This document shows positions 30,712 to 40,788 of a DNA stretch of 64,000 nucleotides, one piece after another; position 1 is the first letter of the stretch; every line of letters begins with the position of its first letter. The stretch covers positions 1 through 64,000 of the forward strand of contig NZ_CP040788.1 of assembly GCF_021922985.1 (NCBI RefSeq). Reading direction: 5' to 3'. Made by a program: the position numbers and the translations under genes. Source of the stretch: Clavibacter michiganensis subsp. tessellarius (lineage in GTDB: Bacteria; Actinomycetota; Actinomycetes; Actinomycetales; Microbacteriaceae). Under the pieces are notes generated by a model. It saw only the letters and a program-made list of their open reading frames with translations. It was not told the DNA's origin and did not search any database.

Positions 30712-31734
30712 ATGATGACGACGGAGACGCCACGGGGGAGGGCCCCCAGCATCCGCGACGTCGCGCGCCTCGCGGGCGTCTCGCACCAGACCGTCTCCCG
30801 CGTCCTCAACGACTCGCCCTCGCTCCGCGCCGAGACCCGCCAGCGCGTGCTCGACGTGATGGAGCAGGTGCAGTACCGGCCGAACCGCGCGGCCCGGGCG
30901 CTCGTCACGAGCCGCTCGCGCACCATCGGGGTCCTCACCTCGCAGAGCTCGCAGTACGGGCCCGCGTCGTCCATCGCCGCCATCGAGGCGGCGGCCCGCG
31001 AGGCCGGCTACCTCGTCACGACCACGAACCTCGCGTCCTCCGACGGGGCCGCGATCCAGGTCGCCCTCGGTCACCTGGTGGACCAGGCCGTCGAGGGCCT
31101 CGTGGTCGTCGCGCCGCAGGTGCGCGTGCGCGAGGCGCTCGCGAGCATGTCGCTCGACGTGCCCTACGTCACCATGCAGAGCGACGGCCGCGGCGACGCC
31201 CACGACCTGTCGGTCGACCAGATGGCCGGCGCGCGCCTCGCCACCCGGCACCTCCTCGACCTCGGCCACCGCGACATCTACCACCTCGCCGGCCCGCAGG
31301 ACTGGATCGAGGCGGAGGCCCGGATGCGCGGCTTCCTCGACGCCATGTCCGCCGCCGAGGTCCCCACGACGGCGCCCATACTCGGCGACTGGACCGCGGA
31401 GTTCGGGTTCTACGCGGGCCGCGAGATGCTGCGGCTCCGCGACTTCACCGCGATCTTCTCGAGCAACGACCAGATGGCCCTCGGCCTCATCCACGCCGTG
31501 CGCGACGCGGGCCTCGACGTGCCGCGCGACGTGAGCATCGTCGGCTTCGACGACATCCCGGAGGCCGCCCACTTCTGGCCGCCGCTCACCACGGTGCGGC
31601 AGGACTTCGCCGAGGTCGGCCGGCGCTCGGTGGCGCTCCTGCTCGACGGCATGGACGGCACGGGGGAGCGGTACCGGGGCACGATCGAGCCGGAGCTCAT
31701 CGTCCGCGCGTCCACCGGTCCGCCCTCGAGCTGA
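30712..31734 (+). CDS. LacI-family regulator of the arabinose operon
   Basis: 340-residue repressor: HTH IRDVARLAGVSHQTVSRVLNDSPSLRAETRQRV, hinge NRAARALVTSRS, and a sugar-sensing core (FSSNDQMALGLIHAVRDAGL, GFDDIPEAAHFWPPLTTVRQDF). Two adjacent in-frame ATGs (30712 and 30715); AGGA upstream fits the first. TGTGA/TCACA operators lie both before this gene and at the araB promoter, so it likely regulates itself and araBDA with a pentose as inducer. It is functionally AraR-like but not the GntR-type AraR of Bacillus. Confidence 0.9.
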   Translation: MMTTETPRGRAPSIRDVARLAGVSHQTVSRVLNDSPSLRAETRQRVLDVMEQVQYRPNRAARALVTSRSRTIGVLTSQSSQYGPASSIAAIEAAAREAGYLVTTTNLASSDGAAIQVALGHLVDQAVEGLVVVAPQVRVREALASMSLDVPYVTMQSDGRGDAHDLSVDQMAGARLATRHLLDLGHRDIYHLAGPQDWIEAEARMRGFLDAMSAAEVPTTAPILGDWTAEFGFYAGREMLRLRDFTAIFSSNDQMALGLIHAVRDAGLDVPRDVSIVGFDDIPEAAHFWPPLTTVRQDFAEVGRRSVALLLDGMDGTGERYRGTIEPELIVRASTGPPSS

Positions 31735-31763
31735 CCGGCCCGCGCGCCCTCCCCCGCCTCGGC

Positions 31764-31782
31764 GACCCCACTTCGAGGGGTC
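31764..31782 (+). terminator. Small hairpin after the LacI gene
   Basis: GACCCC (31764-31769) pairs with GGGGTC (31777-31782) around ACTTCGA. Confidence 0.45.
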
Positions 31783-31795
31783 AGCGCCTCTCGGC

Positions 31796-31854
31796 TTGAC
31801 AGGGCGATCCCGCGGATGTGTAGAGTGACATCCGCCGATGTGACCGTTCACATC
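31796..31854 (+). promoter_or_regulatory. araB promoter and operator
   Basis: Consensus -35 TTGACA (31796-31801); the -10 lies within TGTAGAGT (31819-31826), TAGAGT giving a 19-nt spacer. Just downstream, GATGTGA-CCGT-TCACATC (31837-31854) is a perfect 7-bp inverted repeat that would block transcription. Confidence 0.75.
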
Positions 31855-31902
31855 CCACGCGATCCCCCCGGGTCGCATGCATCAGACGAAGGAGTCGATC
31901 CC

Positions 31903-33612
31903 GTGCCCAGCGCCCCCGTGAGCACCGAGCCCCAGGCCGCCCAGCCCGGATCGGACGCCGAGCAGCAGTACGTCATCGGGGTCGACTACGGCACCCTCTC
32001 CGGTCGTGCCGTCGTGGTGCGCGTCTCGGACGGCGTCGAGCTCGGCTCCGGCGTCCTCGACTACCCGCACGCGGTCATGGACGACACCCTCGTAGCCAGC
32101 GGCGCGCAGCTCCCGCCCGAGTGGGCGCTGCAGGTCCCGAGCGACTACGTCGACGTGCTCAAGCAGGCCGTGCCCGCCGCCATCCGCGAGGCCGGCATCG
32201 ACCCCGCGCAGGTCATCGGCATCGGCACCGACTTCACCGCGTGCACCATGGTCCCCACGACGGGTGATGGCACGCCGCTCAACGAGGTCGACGGCTACGC
32301 CGACCGGCCCCACGCGTACGTCAAGCTCTGGAAGCACCACGCCGCGCAGTCGCACGCCGACCGCATCAACGCGCTGGCCGAGGAGCGCGGCGAGAAGTGG
32401 CTGGCCCGCTACGGCGGCCTCATCTCCAGCGAGTGGGAGTTCGCCAAGGGCCTCCAGCTGCTCGAGGAGGACCCCGAGCTGTACGGCCTCATGGAGCACT
32501 GGGTCGAGGCGGCCGACTGGATCGTCTGGCAGCTCACCGGCAGCTACGTCCGCAACGCCTGCACCGCCGGCTACAAGGGCATCCTCCAGGACGGCGAGTA
32601 CCCGACCCGCGAGTTCCTCGCGGCGCTCAACCCCGACTTCGCCTCCTTCGCGGAGGACAAGGTCGCGCACGAGATCGGCCAGCTCGGATCCGCCGCCGGC
32701 ACGCTCTCCGCCGAGGCCGCCGCGTGGACGGGCCTGCCCGAGGGCATCGCCGTCGCGGTCGGCAACGTCGACGCGCACGTCACGGCGCCGGTCGCCCGTG
32801 CCGTCGAGCCCGGCCAGATGGTCGCGATCATGGGCACGAGCACCTGCCACGTCATGAACAGCGACGTGCTCACCGAGGTCCCCGGCATGTGCGGCGTCGT
32901 CGACGGCGGCATCGTCTCCGGGCTCTACGGCTACGAGGCCGGCCAGTCCGGCGTCGGCGACATCTTCGCCTGGTACGTCAAGAACCAGGTGCCCGCGCGC
33001 TACGCCGAGGAGGCCGCGGCCGCCGGCAAGAGCGTCCACCAGCACCTCACCGACCTCGCGGCCGACCAGCCCGTCGGCGGCCACGGCCTCGTCGCGCTCG
33101 ACTGGCACTCCGGCAATCGCTCGGTGCTCGTCGACCACGAGCTGTCGGGCCTCGTCATCGGCACCACGCTCACGACGCGCACCGAGGAGGTCTACCGGGC
33201 GCTGCTCGAGGCCACCGCGTTCGGCACCCGCAAGATCGTCGAGACGTTCGCCGCGTCGGGCGTCCCCGTCACCGAGTTCATCGTCGCCGGCGGCCTGCTG
33301 AAGAACGCGTTCCTCATGCAGGCGTACAGCGACATCCTGCGCCTCCCCATCTCGGTCATCACGAGCGAGCAGGGCCCGGCGCTCGGCTCGGCCATCCACG
33401 CCGCCGTCGCCGCGGGCGCCTACCCGGACGTCCGCGTCGCGGGCGACGCCATGGGCAAGGTCGAGCGCGGGAGGTACCAGCCGAGCGAGGAGCGCGCGCT
33501 CGCCTACGACCGCCTCTACGAGGAGTACTCCACGCTGCACGACCACTTCGGACGCGGCGCCAACGACGTCATGAAGCGCCTCAAGTCGCTGAAGAGGGAG
33601 GCCCGCGCGTGA
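31903..33612 (+). CDS. araB: L-ribulokinase
   Basis: Phosphorylates L-ribulose to L-ribulose 5-phosphate. The 569-residue FGGY kinase has [18 protein letters not shown] at the first phosphate loop, [13 protein letters not shown] and [16 protein letters not shown], as in AraB rather than XylB. GTG at 31903 has AAGGAG 8 nt upstream; upstream codons in this frame lie in the operator region. Overlaps araD by 4 bp. Confidence 0.95.
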   Translation: MPSAPVSTEPQAAQPGSDAEQQYVIGVDYGTLSGRAVVVRVSDGVELGSGVLDYPHAVMDDTLVASGAQLPPEWALQVPSDYVDVLKQAVPAAIREAGIDPAQVIGIGTDFTACTMVPTTGDGTPLNEVDGYADRPHAYVKLWKHHAAQSHADRINALAEERGEKWLARYGGLISSEWEFAKGLQLLEEDPELYGLMEHWVEAADWIVWQLTGSYVRNACTAGYKGILQDGEYPTREFLAALNPDFASFAEDKVAHEIGQLGSAAGTLSAEAAAWTGLPEGIAVAVGNVDAHVTAPVARAVEPGQMVAIMGTSTCHVMNSDVLTEVPGMCGVVDGGIVSGLYGYEAGQSGVGDIFAWYVKNQVPARYAEEAAAAGKSVHQHLTDLAADQPVGGHGLVALDWHSGNRSVLVDHELSGLVIGTTLTTRTEEVYRALLEATAFGTRKIVETFAASGVPVTEFIVAGGLLKNAFLMQAYSDILRLPISVITSEQGPALGSAIHAAVAAGAYPDVRVAGDAMGKVERGRYQPSEERALAYDRLYEEYSTLHDHFGRGANDVMKRLKSLKREARA

Positions 33613-34319
33613 GCGGCTTCGCCCCCGAGATCGAGGTCGCGGTCGCCCGCGTCCGCTCCGAGGTCTCCCGCCTCCACGGCGAGCTCGTGCGCTACGGCCT
33701 CGTGGTCTGGACCGGCGGCAACGTCTCCGGCCGCGTCCCCGGCGCCGACCTGTTCGTCATCAAGCCGTCCGGCGTCTCCTACGACGACCTGAGCCCCGAG
33801 AACATGATCCTCTGCGACCTCGACGGCAACGTGATCCCGGACACCCCCGGCTCGCGCAACGCCCCGTCGAGCGACACGGCGGCGCACGCGTACGTCTACC
33901 GCAACATGCCCGAGGTGGGCGGCGTGGTCCACACGCACTCCACCTACGCGGTGGCGTGGGCGGCCCGGCGCGAGCCCATCCCGTGCGTCATCACCGCGAT
34001 GGCCGACGAGTTCGGCGGGGAGATCCCCGTCGGCCCGTTCGCCATCATCGGCGACGACTCCATCGGCCGCGGCATCGTCGAGACGCTCACCGGGCACCGC
34101 TCGCGCGCCGTCCTCATGGCCGGCCACGGCCCGTTCACCATCGGCAAGGACGCGAAGGACGCCGTGAAGGCGGCCGTCATGGTCGAGGACGTGGCGCGCA
34201 CCGTGCACATCTCCCGCCAGCTCGGCGAGCCCGCGCCCCTCCCGGCCGAGGCCGTCGACTCGCTGTTCGACCGCTACCAGAACGTCTACGGACAAGCACC
34301 CCAAGGAGCCCTGAAGTGA
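33609..34319 (+). CDS. araD: L-ribulose-5-phosphate 4-epimerase
   Basis: Converts L-ribulose 5-phosphate to D-xylulose 5-phosphate for the pentose-phosphate pathway. The 236-residue class II aldolase-fold protein shows zinc ligands His108 and His110 (VVHTHSTYA) and His173 (AGHGPFT), and the phosphate loop [12 protein letters not shown] start overlaps the araB stop; its own stop overlaps araA, giving a strictly coupled kinase-epimerase-isomerase unit. Confidence 0.95.
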   Translation: MSGFAPEIEVAVARVRSEVSRLHGELVRYGLVVWTGGNVSGRVPGADLFVIKPSGVSYDDLSPENMILCDLDGNVIPDTPGSRNAPSSDTAAHAYVYRNMPEVGGVVHTHSTYAVAWAARREPIPCVITAMADEFGGEIPVGPFAIIGDDSIGRGIVETLTGHRSRAVLMAGHGPFTIGKDAKDAVKAAVMVEDVARTVHISRQLGEPAPLPAEAVDSLFDRYQNVYGQAPQGALK

Positions 34320-35833
34320 CCCGCATCACCACGTCCCTCGACCACTACGAGGTCTGGTTCCTCACGGGCAGCCAGAACCTCTACGGCGAGGAGACGCTGC
34401 AGCAGGTCGCCGAGCAGTCGCAGGAGATCGCGCGCCAGCTCGAGGAGGCGTCGGACGTGCCCGTCCGCGTCGTCTGGAAGCCCGTCCTCAAGGACTCCGA
34501 CAGCATCCGCCGCATGGCCCTCGAGGCCAACGCGAGCGACCGCACCATCGGCCTCATCGCGTGGATGCACACGTTCAGCCCCGCGAAGATGTGGATCCAG
34601 GGCCTCGACGCCCTGCAGAAGCCCTTCCTGCACCTGCACACCCAGGCCAACGTCGCGCTCCCGTGGAGCACCATCGACATGGACTTCATGAACCTCAACC
34701 AGGCCGCGCACGGCGACCGGGAGTTCGGCTACATCCAGTCGCGCCTCGGCGTCACCCGCAAGACCGTCGTCGGCCACGTGAGCACGGAGGCCGTCCGCCA
34801 GGGCATCGCCACGTGGATGCGCGCCGCCGCCGGCTGGGCCGCCGTGCACGAGCTGAAGGTCGCCCGCTTCGGCGACAACATGCGCAACGTCGCGGTCACC
34901 GAGGGCGACAAGACGGAGGCCGAGCTCAAGTTCGGCGTCTCGGTCAACACCTGGGGCGTCAACGACCTCGTCGAGCGCGTGGACGCGGCGACCGACGCCG
35001 AGATCGACGCGCTGGTCGACGAGTACGAGACCCTCTACGACATCCAGCCCGAGCTGCGGCGCGGCGGGGAGCGCCACGAGTCGCTGCGCTACGGCGCCGC
35101 GATCGAGGCGGGCCTCCGCTCCTTCCTCGAGGAGGGCGGCTTCGGCGCCTTCACCACGAGCTTCGAGGACCTCGGCGGCCTCCGCCAGCTCCCCGGCCTC
35201 GCGGTGCAGCGCCTCATGGCCGAGGGCTACGGCTTCGGCGCCGAGGGCGACTGGAAGACGGCCGTGCTGATCCGCGCGGCGAAGGTCATGGGCGCGGGCC
35301 TCCCCGGTGGCGCGAGCCTCATGGAGGACTACACGTACCACCTCGTCCCCGGCGAGGAGAAGATCCTGGGCGCGCACATGCTCGAGATCTGCCCGACGCT
35401 CACCACGGGCCGTCCGAGCCTCGAGATCCACCCGCTCGGCATCGGGGGCCGCGAGGACCCCGTGCGCCTCGTCTTCGACACCGATCCCGGCCCCGCCGTC
35501 GTCGTCGCCATGTCGGACATGCGCGACCGCTTCCGCATCGTCGCGAACGTCGTGGAGGTCGTGCCGCTCGACGAGCCGCTCCCGAACCTGCCCGTCGCCC
35601 GCGCCGTGTGGAAGCCCGCGCCGGACCTCGCGACGAGCGCCGCGGCCTGGCTCACCGCCGGGGCCGCCCACCACACGGTCATGAGCACGCAGGTCGGCGT
35701 CGAGGTCTTCGAGGACTTCGCCGAGATCGCGCGCACCGAGCTCCTCGTCATCGACGAGGACACGACCCTCAAGGGTTTCACCAAGGAAGTCCGCTGGAAC
35801 CAGGCCTACCACCGCCTGGCCCAGGGCCTGTAA
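34316..35833 (+). CDS. araA: L-arabinose isomerase
   Basis: Interconverts L-arabinose and L-ribulose, first step of arabinose use. The 505-residue protein matches family length. Visible signatures are [17 protein letters not shown] at the N terminus, [21 protein letters not shown] with the metal-ligand Glu, and a conserved His in [10 protein letters not shown] near the C terminus. AAGGAG precedes the GTG start at 34316. Last enzyme gene of araBDA; the sugar importer follows after 76 bp. Confidence 0.96.
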   Translation: MTRITTSLDHYEVWFLTGSQNLYGEETLQQVAEQSQEIARQLEEASDVPVRVVWKPVLKDSDSIRRMALEANASDRTIGLIAWMHTFSPAKMWIQGLDALQKPFLHLHTQANVALPWSTIDMDFMNLNQAAHGDREFGYIQSRLGVTRKTVVGHVSTEAVRQGIATWMRAAAGWAAVHELKVARFGDNMRNVAVTEGDKTEAELKFGVSVNTWGVNDLVERVDAATDAEIDALVDEYETLYDIQPELRRGGERHESLRYGAAIEAGLRSFLEEGGFGAFTTSFEDLGGLRQLPGLAVQRLMAEGYGFGAEGDWKTAVLIRAAKVMGAGLPGGASLMEDYTYHLVPGEEKILGAHMLEICPTLTTGRPSLEIHPLGIGGREDPVRLVFDTDPGPAVVVAMSDMRDRFRIVANVVEVVPLDEPLPNLPVARAVWKPAPDLATSAAAWLTAGAAHHTVMSTQVGVEVFEDFAEIARTELLVIDEDTTLKGFTKEVRWNQAYHRLAQGL

Positions 35834-35849
35834 CACCCACACCAGGGGT

Positions 35850-35877
35850 GCGGATCCGGCGCAGATGCCGGATGCGC
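35850..35877 (+). terminator. Hairpin between araA and the binding-protein gene
   Basis: GCGGATCCGGC (35850-35860) pairs with GCCGGATGCGC (35867-35877) with one mismatch, 6-nt loop. Probably a partial stop or processing site. Confidence 0.45.
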
Positions 35878-35909
35878 GTCTCACAGCAGCAGTACGAAAG
35901 GACACGACC

Positions 35910-37025
35910 GTGAAGATGAAGAAGGTCCTCGTCGGCATCGCCGCCACGAGCATCGCCCTCTCGCTCGCCGCATGCTCCGGCGGCGGCGGAGGCCGCGGCG
36001 GCAGCGCCGGCGGCACCGAGGACAACAAGGGCGCCCTCGTCGGCGTCGCCATGCCCACCAAGACGAGCGAGCGCTGGGTCGACGACGGCAACAACGTCAA
36101 CGAGCAGCTCACCAAGCTCGGCTACAAGGTCGACCTGCAGTACGCGAACGACAAGGTGCAGGACCAGATCTCGCAGATCGAGACCATGCTCAACAAGGGC
36201 GCCAAGGCGCTCATCGTCGCGTCGATCGACGGCACCGCGCTGACCCAGGTCCTCAAGACCGCGGCCGACGACGGCGTCAAGGTCATCGCGTACGACCGCC
36301 TCATCAACGGCACCGAGAACGTCGACTACTACACGACGTTCGACAACCAGCAGGTCGGCGTGCTGCAGGGCAACTCGCTCCTGCAGGGCATGGGCCTCGT
36401 CGACGCCGACGGCAAGCCGACCGGCAGCACCGAGAAGAAGACCATCGAGATCTTCGCGGGCAGCCCGGACGACAACAACGCGCAGTTCTTCTACGACGGC
36501 GCGATGAGCGTCCTGAAGCCCTTCCTCGACTCCGGCCAGGTCACCATCGGCTCCGGCCAGAAGGACTTCAGCCAGGTCGCGATCCAGCAGTGGAAGCAGG
36601 AGGGCGCGCAGGCTCGCATGGAGAACCTGCTCTCCGGCAACTACGGCGGCGGCAAGGTCCTGGACGGCGTCCTCTCGCCGTACGACGGCCTCTCGCGCGG
36701 CATCATCCAGGCGCTCGGCTCGACCAGCCCCATGCCGATCATCACCGGCCAGGACGGCGAGAAGGCGTCCGACAAGCTGATCCTCGACGGCGTCCAGTAC
36801 TCGACGATCTTCAAGGACACGCGCCTGCTCGGCAAGGAGGCCGTCACGATGGTCGACGACCTGCTCACCGGCGGCACCCCCGACGCGCCCGACACCTACA
36901 ACAACAAGGTGAAGGACGTCGCCACGAAGCAGTTCGCCCCCGTGACCGTGACGAAGGACAACCTCGTCGAGGTCATCGTGGACAGCGGCTACTACACGCA
37001 GGACGAGATCGACAAGGGCGAGTAG
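35910..37025 (+). CDS. Pentose ABC importer, ChvE/XylF-type binding lipoprotein
   Basis: 371-residue lipoprotein with signal peptide and lipobox LAAC (Cys22), then a Gly/Ser tether. The mature domain is a family 2 sugar-binding protein; YDRLINGTENVDYYTTFDN is nearly the XylF/ChvE sugar-contact segment, so xylose, arabinose or related sugars are likely ligands. GTG at 35910 has GAAAGGA upstream; ATG at 35916 is the alternative. Directly behind araBDA and before its ATPase and permease. Confidence 0.92.
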   Translation: MKMKKVLVGIAATSIALSLAACSGGGGGRGGSAGGTEDNKGALVGVAMPTKTSERWVDDGNNVNEQLTKLGYKVDLQYANDKVQDQISQIETMLNKGAKALIVASIDGTALTQVLKTAADDGVKVIAYDRLINGTENVDYYTTFDNQQVGVLQGNSLLQGMGLVDADGKPTGSTEKKTIEIFAGSPDDNNAQFFYDGAMSVLKPFLDSGQVTIGSGQKDFSQVAIQQWKQEGAQARMENLLSGNYGGGKVLDGVLSPYDGLSRGIIQALGSTSPMPIITGQDGEKASDKLILDGVQYSTIFKDTRLLGKEAVTMVDDLLTGGTPDAPDTYNNKVKDVATKQFAPVTVTKDNLVEVIVDSGYYTQDEIDKGE

Positions 37026-37053
37026 CCCACCCGCGCCGCTCCGGCGGCGCACC

Positions 37054-37081
37054 GGCCGGTCGACGCTCGCGTCGACCGGCC
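37054..37081 (+). terminator. First of two tandem intercistronic hairpins
   Basis: GGCCGGTCGAC (37054-37064) and GTCGACCGGCC (37071-37081) pair perfectly over 11 bp, 6-nt loop. Confidence 0.65.
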
Positions 37082-37091
37082 CCCACCGGGT

Positions 37092-37120
37092 CGGGCCGGC
37101 CGTGCACCGCGGCCGGCCCG
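37092..37120 (+). terminator. Second tandem intercistronic hairpin
   Basis: CGGGCCGGCCG (37092-37102) pairs with CGGCCGGCCCG (37110-37120), 7-nt loop. Confidence 0.65.
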
Positions 37121-37199
37121 CCTCCGGGTGGCGCCTCGCGCGCCGCCCCGCACCACCGCCGGGAACCCGGCACCACCATCCACACAAGTGAGGCAGGCC

Positions 37200-38729
37200 A
37201 TGGCCAACCACATTCTCGAGATGCGCGGCATCACCAAGACGTTCCCCGGCGTCAAGGCGCTGCAGGACGTCACCCTCGAGGTCACGCGCGGCACGTGCCA
37301 CGCGATCTGCGGCGAGAACGGCGCGGGCAAGTCGACCCTGATGAAGGTCCTCTCGGGCGTCTACCCGGCCGGTTCCTACGACGGCGACATCGTGCTCGAG
37401 GACAAGGTCGTCAAGTTCTCCAGCATCCGCGACAGCGAGAAGTCGGGCGTGGTGATCATCCACCAGGAGCTCGCGCTGAGCCCCTTCCTCTCCATCGCGG
37501 AGAACATCTTCCTCGGCAACGAGATCTCCCGCGGCGGCTTCATCGACTGGAACGCCACCAACGTGGAGGCCGCCAAGCTCCTCGCCCGCGTCGGGCTGAG
37601 CGACAACCCGGCTACGAAGATCGCCGACATCGGCGTCGGCAAGCAGCAGCTCGTCGAGATCGCGAAGGCGCTCTCGAAGGAGGTGAAGCTCCTCATCCTC
37701 GACGAGCCCACCGCGGCGCTGAACGACGAGGACTCCGCCCACCTGCTCGACCTGATCAAGCACCTCAAGGGCCAGGGCATCACGAGCATCATCATCAGCC
37801 ACAAGCTGAACGAGATCAAGGCGATCGCCGACGCCGTCACGATCATCCGCGACGGCAAGACCATCGAGACCCTCGACCTCGGGCGCGACTCCATCAGCGA
37901 GGAGCGCATCATCAAGGGCATGGTCGGCCGCGACCTGCAGAGCCGCTACCCCGACCGCACCCCGGACATCGGCGAGGAGGTCCTGCGCATCGAGGACTGG
38001 ACGGTCCACCACCCGCAGGAGCACTCCCGCGTCGTCGTCGACCACGCCAACCTCAACGTCCGCGCGGGCGAGGTCGTCGGCATCGCCGGCCTCATGGGCG
38101 CGGGCCGCACGGAGCTCGCGATGAGCGTCTTCGGCCGCTCCTACGGCGCCAACATCTCCGGCAAGCTCTACAAGCGCGGCACGGAGATCACGGCCCGCAC
38201 GGTGGGCGAGGCGATCAAGAACGGCCTCGCGTACGCCACCGAGGACCGCAAGCACTACGGCCTCAACCTCATCGACGACATCAAGCGCAACGTCTCCGGC
38301 GCCGCGCTCGAGAAGCTGTCGAAGGCGGGCTGGGTCGACGCGAACCGGGAGTACGTGGTGGCCGACGGCTACCGCACGTCCATGAACATCAAGGCGCCGA
38401 GCGTCGGGTCCATCACCGGGAAGCTCTCCGGCGGGAACCAGCAGAAGGTCGTCCTCTCGAAGTGGATGTTCTCCGACCCCGACGTGCTCATCCTCGACGA
38501 GCCCACCCGCGGCATCGACGTGGGCGCCAAGTACGAGATCTACACGATCATCAACGCGCTCGCCGCGCAGGGGAAGGCGGTCATCGTCATCTCCAGCGAG
38601 CTCCCCGAGCTGCTCGGCATCTGCGACCGGATCTACGCCCTCTCCGCCGGGCGCATCACGGGCCAGCTGCCGATCTCCGAGGCGACTCCCGAGAGCCTCA
38701 TGACCTACATGACCAAGGAAAAGGAATAG
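37200..38729 (+). CDS. Pentose ABC importer ATPase (two-domain, XylG type)
   Basis: 509-residue ATPase with two nucleotide-binding domains, as in ribose/xylose importers. Domain 1 has Walker [10 protein letters not shown] and Walker [12 protein letters not shown]. Domain 2 has the degenerate GLMGAGRTE in place of Walker A, but signature [16 protein letters not shown] and Walker [13 protein letters not shown]; this asymmetry is normal for the family. ATG at 37200 gives [21 protein letters not shown]. Six bases separate it from the permease. Confidence 0.95.
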   Translation: MANHILEMRGITKTFPGVKALQDVTLEVTRGTCHAICGENGAGKSTLMKVLSGVYPAGSYDGDIVLEDKVVKFSSIRDSEKSGVVIIHQELALSPFLSIAENIFLGNEISRGGFIDWNATNVEAAKLLARVGLSDNPATKIADIGVGKQQLVEIAKALSKEVKLLILDEPTAALNDEDSAHLLDLIKHLKGQGITSIIISHKLNEIKAIADAVTIIRDGKTIETLDLGRDSISEERIIKGMVGRDLQSRYPDRTPDIGEEVLRIEDWTVHHPQEHSRVVVDHANLNVRAGEVVGIAGLMGAGRTELAMSVFGRSYGANISGKLYKRGTEITARTVGEAIKNGLAYATEDRKHYGLNLIDDIKRNVSGAALEKLSKAGWVDANREYVVADGYRTSMNIKAPSVGSITGKLSGGNQQKVVLSKWMFSDPDVLILDEPTRGIDVGAKYEIYTIINALAAQGKAVIVISSELPELLGICDRIYALSAGRITGQLPISEATPESLMTYMTKEKE

Positions 38730-38734
38730 TCAGC

Positions 38735-39922
38735 ATGTCCAGTCTCAGCAATGTGGCGGGTTTCCTCGTCAGCCGCCTCAGGCAGATCGGCATCTTCATC
38801 GCGCTGATCGCGATCGTGGTGCTGTTCCAGATCCTCACGAACGGGACGCTCCTCGAGCCCCGCAACGTCACGAGCATCGTCGTCCAGAACGCCTACATCC
38901 TGATCCTCGCGATCGGCATGGTGATGATCATCATCGCCGGGCACATCGACCTGTCGGTCGGATCCGTGGTCGCGCTCATCGGCGCCGTCTCGGGCGTCTT
39001 CGCCGTCAACTGGGGCTGGCCCTGGTGGGCGTCGATCCTCGTGAGCCTCGTCATCGGCGGCCTCATCGGCGCCTGGCAGGGCTTCTGGGTGGCGTACGTC
39101 GGCATCCCGGCGTTCATCGTGACCCTGGCGGGCATGCTCACGTTCCGCGGCCTCGCGCAGATCGTGCTGGAGAACCGCCCGATCACGCCGTTCCCGGACG
39201 AGTACGTGGCCGTCGGCTCCGGCTTCCTGCCCGACCCCACGAACCGGATGGCGATCCTCGAGCCGATCACCGTGGCGCTCGGCGTCATCGCGGCCCTGTT
39301 CCTCGTCCTCTCCGCGGTGCGCGAGCGCCGTGCCCGCGTGAAGCTGAACCTCGAGGACGAGCCGTTCGCCTGGTTCATCACCAAGCTCGCGACCATCGCG
39401 GTGCTCGTGCTCGGCATCACCTACCTGCTCGCGAGCTACAACGGCACGCCGATCGTGCTCGTCATCCTCGCGGTGCTCGTGCTCGTCTACACGGCGGTCA
39501 TGGGCCGCAGCATCTTCGGCCGTCACATCTACGCCCGAGGCGGCAACCTGAACGCGGCGCAGCTCTCGGGCATCAACACGAAGCGCGTGGACTTCCTGCT
39601 CTTCGTGAACATGGGCTTCCTCGCCGCGCTCGCCGGCATCGCCTTCACGGCGCGCAGCAACTCGGCGCTCCCCGCGGCCGGCAACGGCTTCGAGCTCGAC
39701 GCGATCGCCGCGGTGTTCATCGGCGGCGCGGCCGTCACCGGTGGGATCGGCACCGTGACGGGCGCGATGGTCGGTGGTCTGATCATGGGCGTGCTCAACA
39801 ACGGCATGTCGCTGCTCGGCCTCGGCACGGAGTACCAGCAGCTCATCAAGGGCCTCGTGCTCCTGCTGGCCGTCGCGTTCGACGTGTTCAACAAGAGCCG
39901 CGGATCCAAGTCCGCGACCTGA
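38735..39922 (+). CDS. Pentose ABC importer permease (XylH type)
   Basis: 395-residue membrane protein of about ten helices of the BPD_transp_2 family. The family loops AGHIDLSVGSVVALIGA and GIGTVTGAMVGGLIMGVLNNGMSL are clear, and the total length with an extra central helix pair fits the XylH/GguB branch. Single permease gene, presumably a homodimer channel. Last gene of the ara/importer unit, ended by a hairpin 37 bp downstream. Confidence 0.94.
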   Translation: MSSLSNVAGFLVSRLRQIGIFIALIAIVVLFQILTNGTLLEPRNVTSIVVQNAYILILAIGMVMIIIAGHIDLSVGSVVALIGAVSGVFAVNWGWPWWASILVSLVIGGLIGAWQGFWVAYVGIPAFIVTLAGMLTFRGLAQIVLENRPITPFPDEYVAVGSGFLPDPTNRMAILEPITVALGVIAALFLVLSAVRERRARVKLNLEDEPFAWFITKLATIAVLVLGITYLLASYNGTPIVLVILAVLVLVYTAVMGRSIFGRHIYARGGNLNAAQLSGINTKRVDFLLFVNMGFLAALAGIAFTARSNSALPAAGNGFELDAIAAVFIGGAAVTGGIGTVTGAMVGGLIMGVLNNGMSLLGLGTEYQQLIKGLVLLLAVAFDVFNKSRGSKSAT

Positions 39923-39958
39923 TCCACCCGCGTCCCCCGCGCTGACGCGCACGAGGGT

Positions 39959-39982
39959 CCCGGCATCCGAATGGATGCCGGG
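39959..39982 (+). terminator. Terminator of the pentose importer operon
   Basis: CCCGGCATCC (39959-39968) pairs perfectly with GGATGCCGGG (39973-39982), GAAT loop, then CCCCTCTCGTCGT. Nearly the same 3' arm recurs at 40754-40766. Confidence 0.8.
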
Positions 39983-40101
39983 CCCCTCTCGTCGTCCGGG
40001 CTGTGGTCGCGTCGGGGCGGGCGCCGGTCCCCGCGCGTACCCTCGCGTCGCGTCGCCTCGCCGGGCGGTGACGTCGCAGCCGGCCCGAGGGAGCGCATGA
40101 C

Positions 40102-40701
40102 GTGAGACGGTTCATCCTGATGTGGGCGGTGTCGGCCGCCGTCGTGACGGCCGTGGTCCTCGCGGTGACCACGTCCGAGCACCAGGCGCCGTGGGGCCCG
40201 CTCGCGAGCGCGCTGTTCGTCTCCTCCGCCGGTGCTCTGACGTTCACGATCCGGCGGCGTCGCGAGATCGCCACCCGGAGCGATGCAGCGGACGGCGTCG
40301 AGCGGGCCGTCGCTGCCCGGGCCGCGGCCGCGGTGTTCCGCGACCTGCTGGTGATCCTCCCGGCCGCCGTCCTCGTGCTCGTGGCGAGTCCGGCCACGAG
40401 CCCCGTGCTCCTCGTGGTGGCCGTCCTGGTGGCGGCCCTCGTGGATGAGGGGGTCCGGCGCGCGTCCGGCCGCCGTGCGACGGAGCGCGGGGGAGGAGCG
40501 GCGTGCCGGCTCGCGGAGCACCGGGCGCGCCTCCGCCTCGACGAGGACGAGCTGGCCGCGCGAGTCGGCGTGAGCACGCGCACGATCCGGGCGATCGAGG
40601 CCGGATGGCACCGTCCGCGCGTCGACCTGGCGGTGGCGCTCGCGCGGGAGGTGGATGCGCCGGTCGAGCGGCTCTTCCCGCCGCCCGCCTCACCCGCGTG
40701 A
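40102..40701 (+). CDS. Membrane protein with C-terminal HTH domain
   Basis: 199-residue protein of unusual layout: two N-terminal helices (residues 3-23 and 32-48), a charged loop, two more helices (about 80-112), and then a Xre/Cro-type HTH (RLAEHRARLRLDEDELAARVGV and STRTIRAIEAGWHRP). This would tether a DNA-binding domain to the membrane. The GTG start has GAGGGAGCG upstream. It follows the pentose operon but has no visible link to it. I do not recognise a named family beyond the HTH; it converges on xylA. Confidence 0.75.
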   Translation: MRRFILMWAVSAAVVTAVVLAVTTSEHQAPWGPLASALFVSSAGALTFTIRRRREIATRSDAADGVERAVAARAAAAVFRDLLVILPAAVLVLVASPATSPVLLVVAVLVAALVDEGVRRASGRRATERGGGAACRLAEHRARLRLDEDELAARVGVSTRTIRAIEAGWHRPRVDLAVALAREVDAPVERLFPPPASPA

Positions 40702-40736
40702 CGGCTGCCGGGTACGCAGGAGCGGAGGCGACGGAA

Positions 40737-40766
40737 GGGCCCGACATCCACGTGGATGCCGGGCCC
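40737..40766. terminator. Bidirectional terminator, HTH gene / xylA
   Basis: GGGCCCGACATCC (40737-40749) pairs with GGATGCCGGGCCC (40754-40766) with one A/C mismatch, ACGT loop. Confidence 0.8.
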
Positions 40767-40788
40767 TCCGTCGTGCGGGGTGCGGGCT

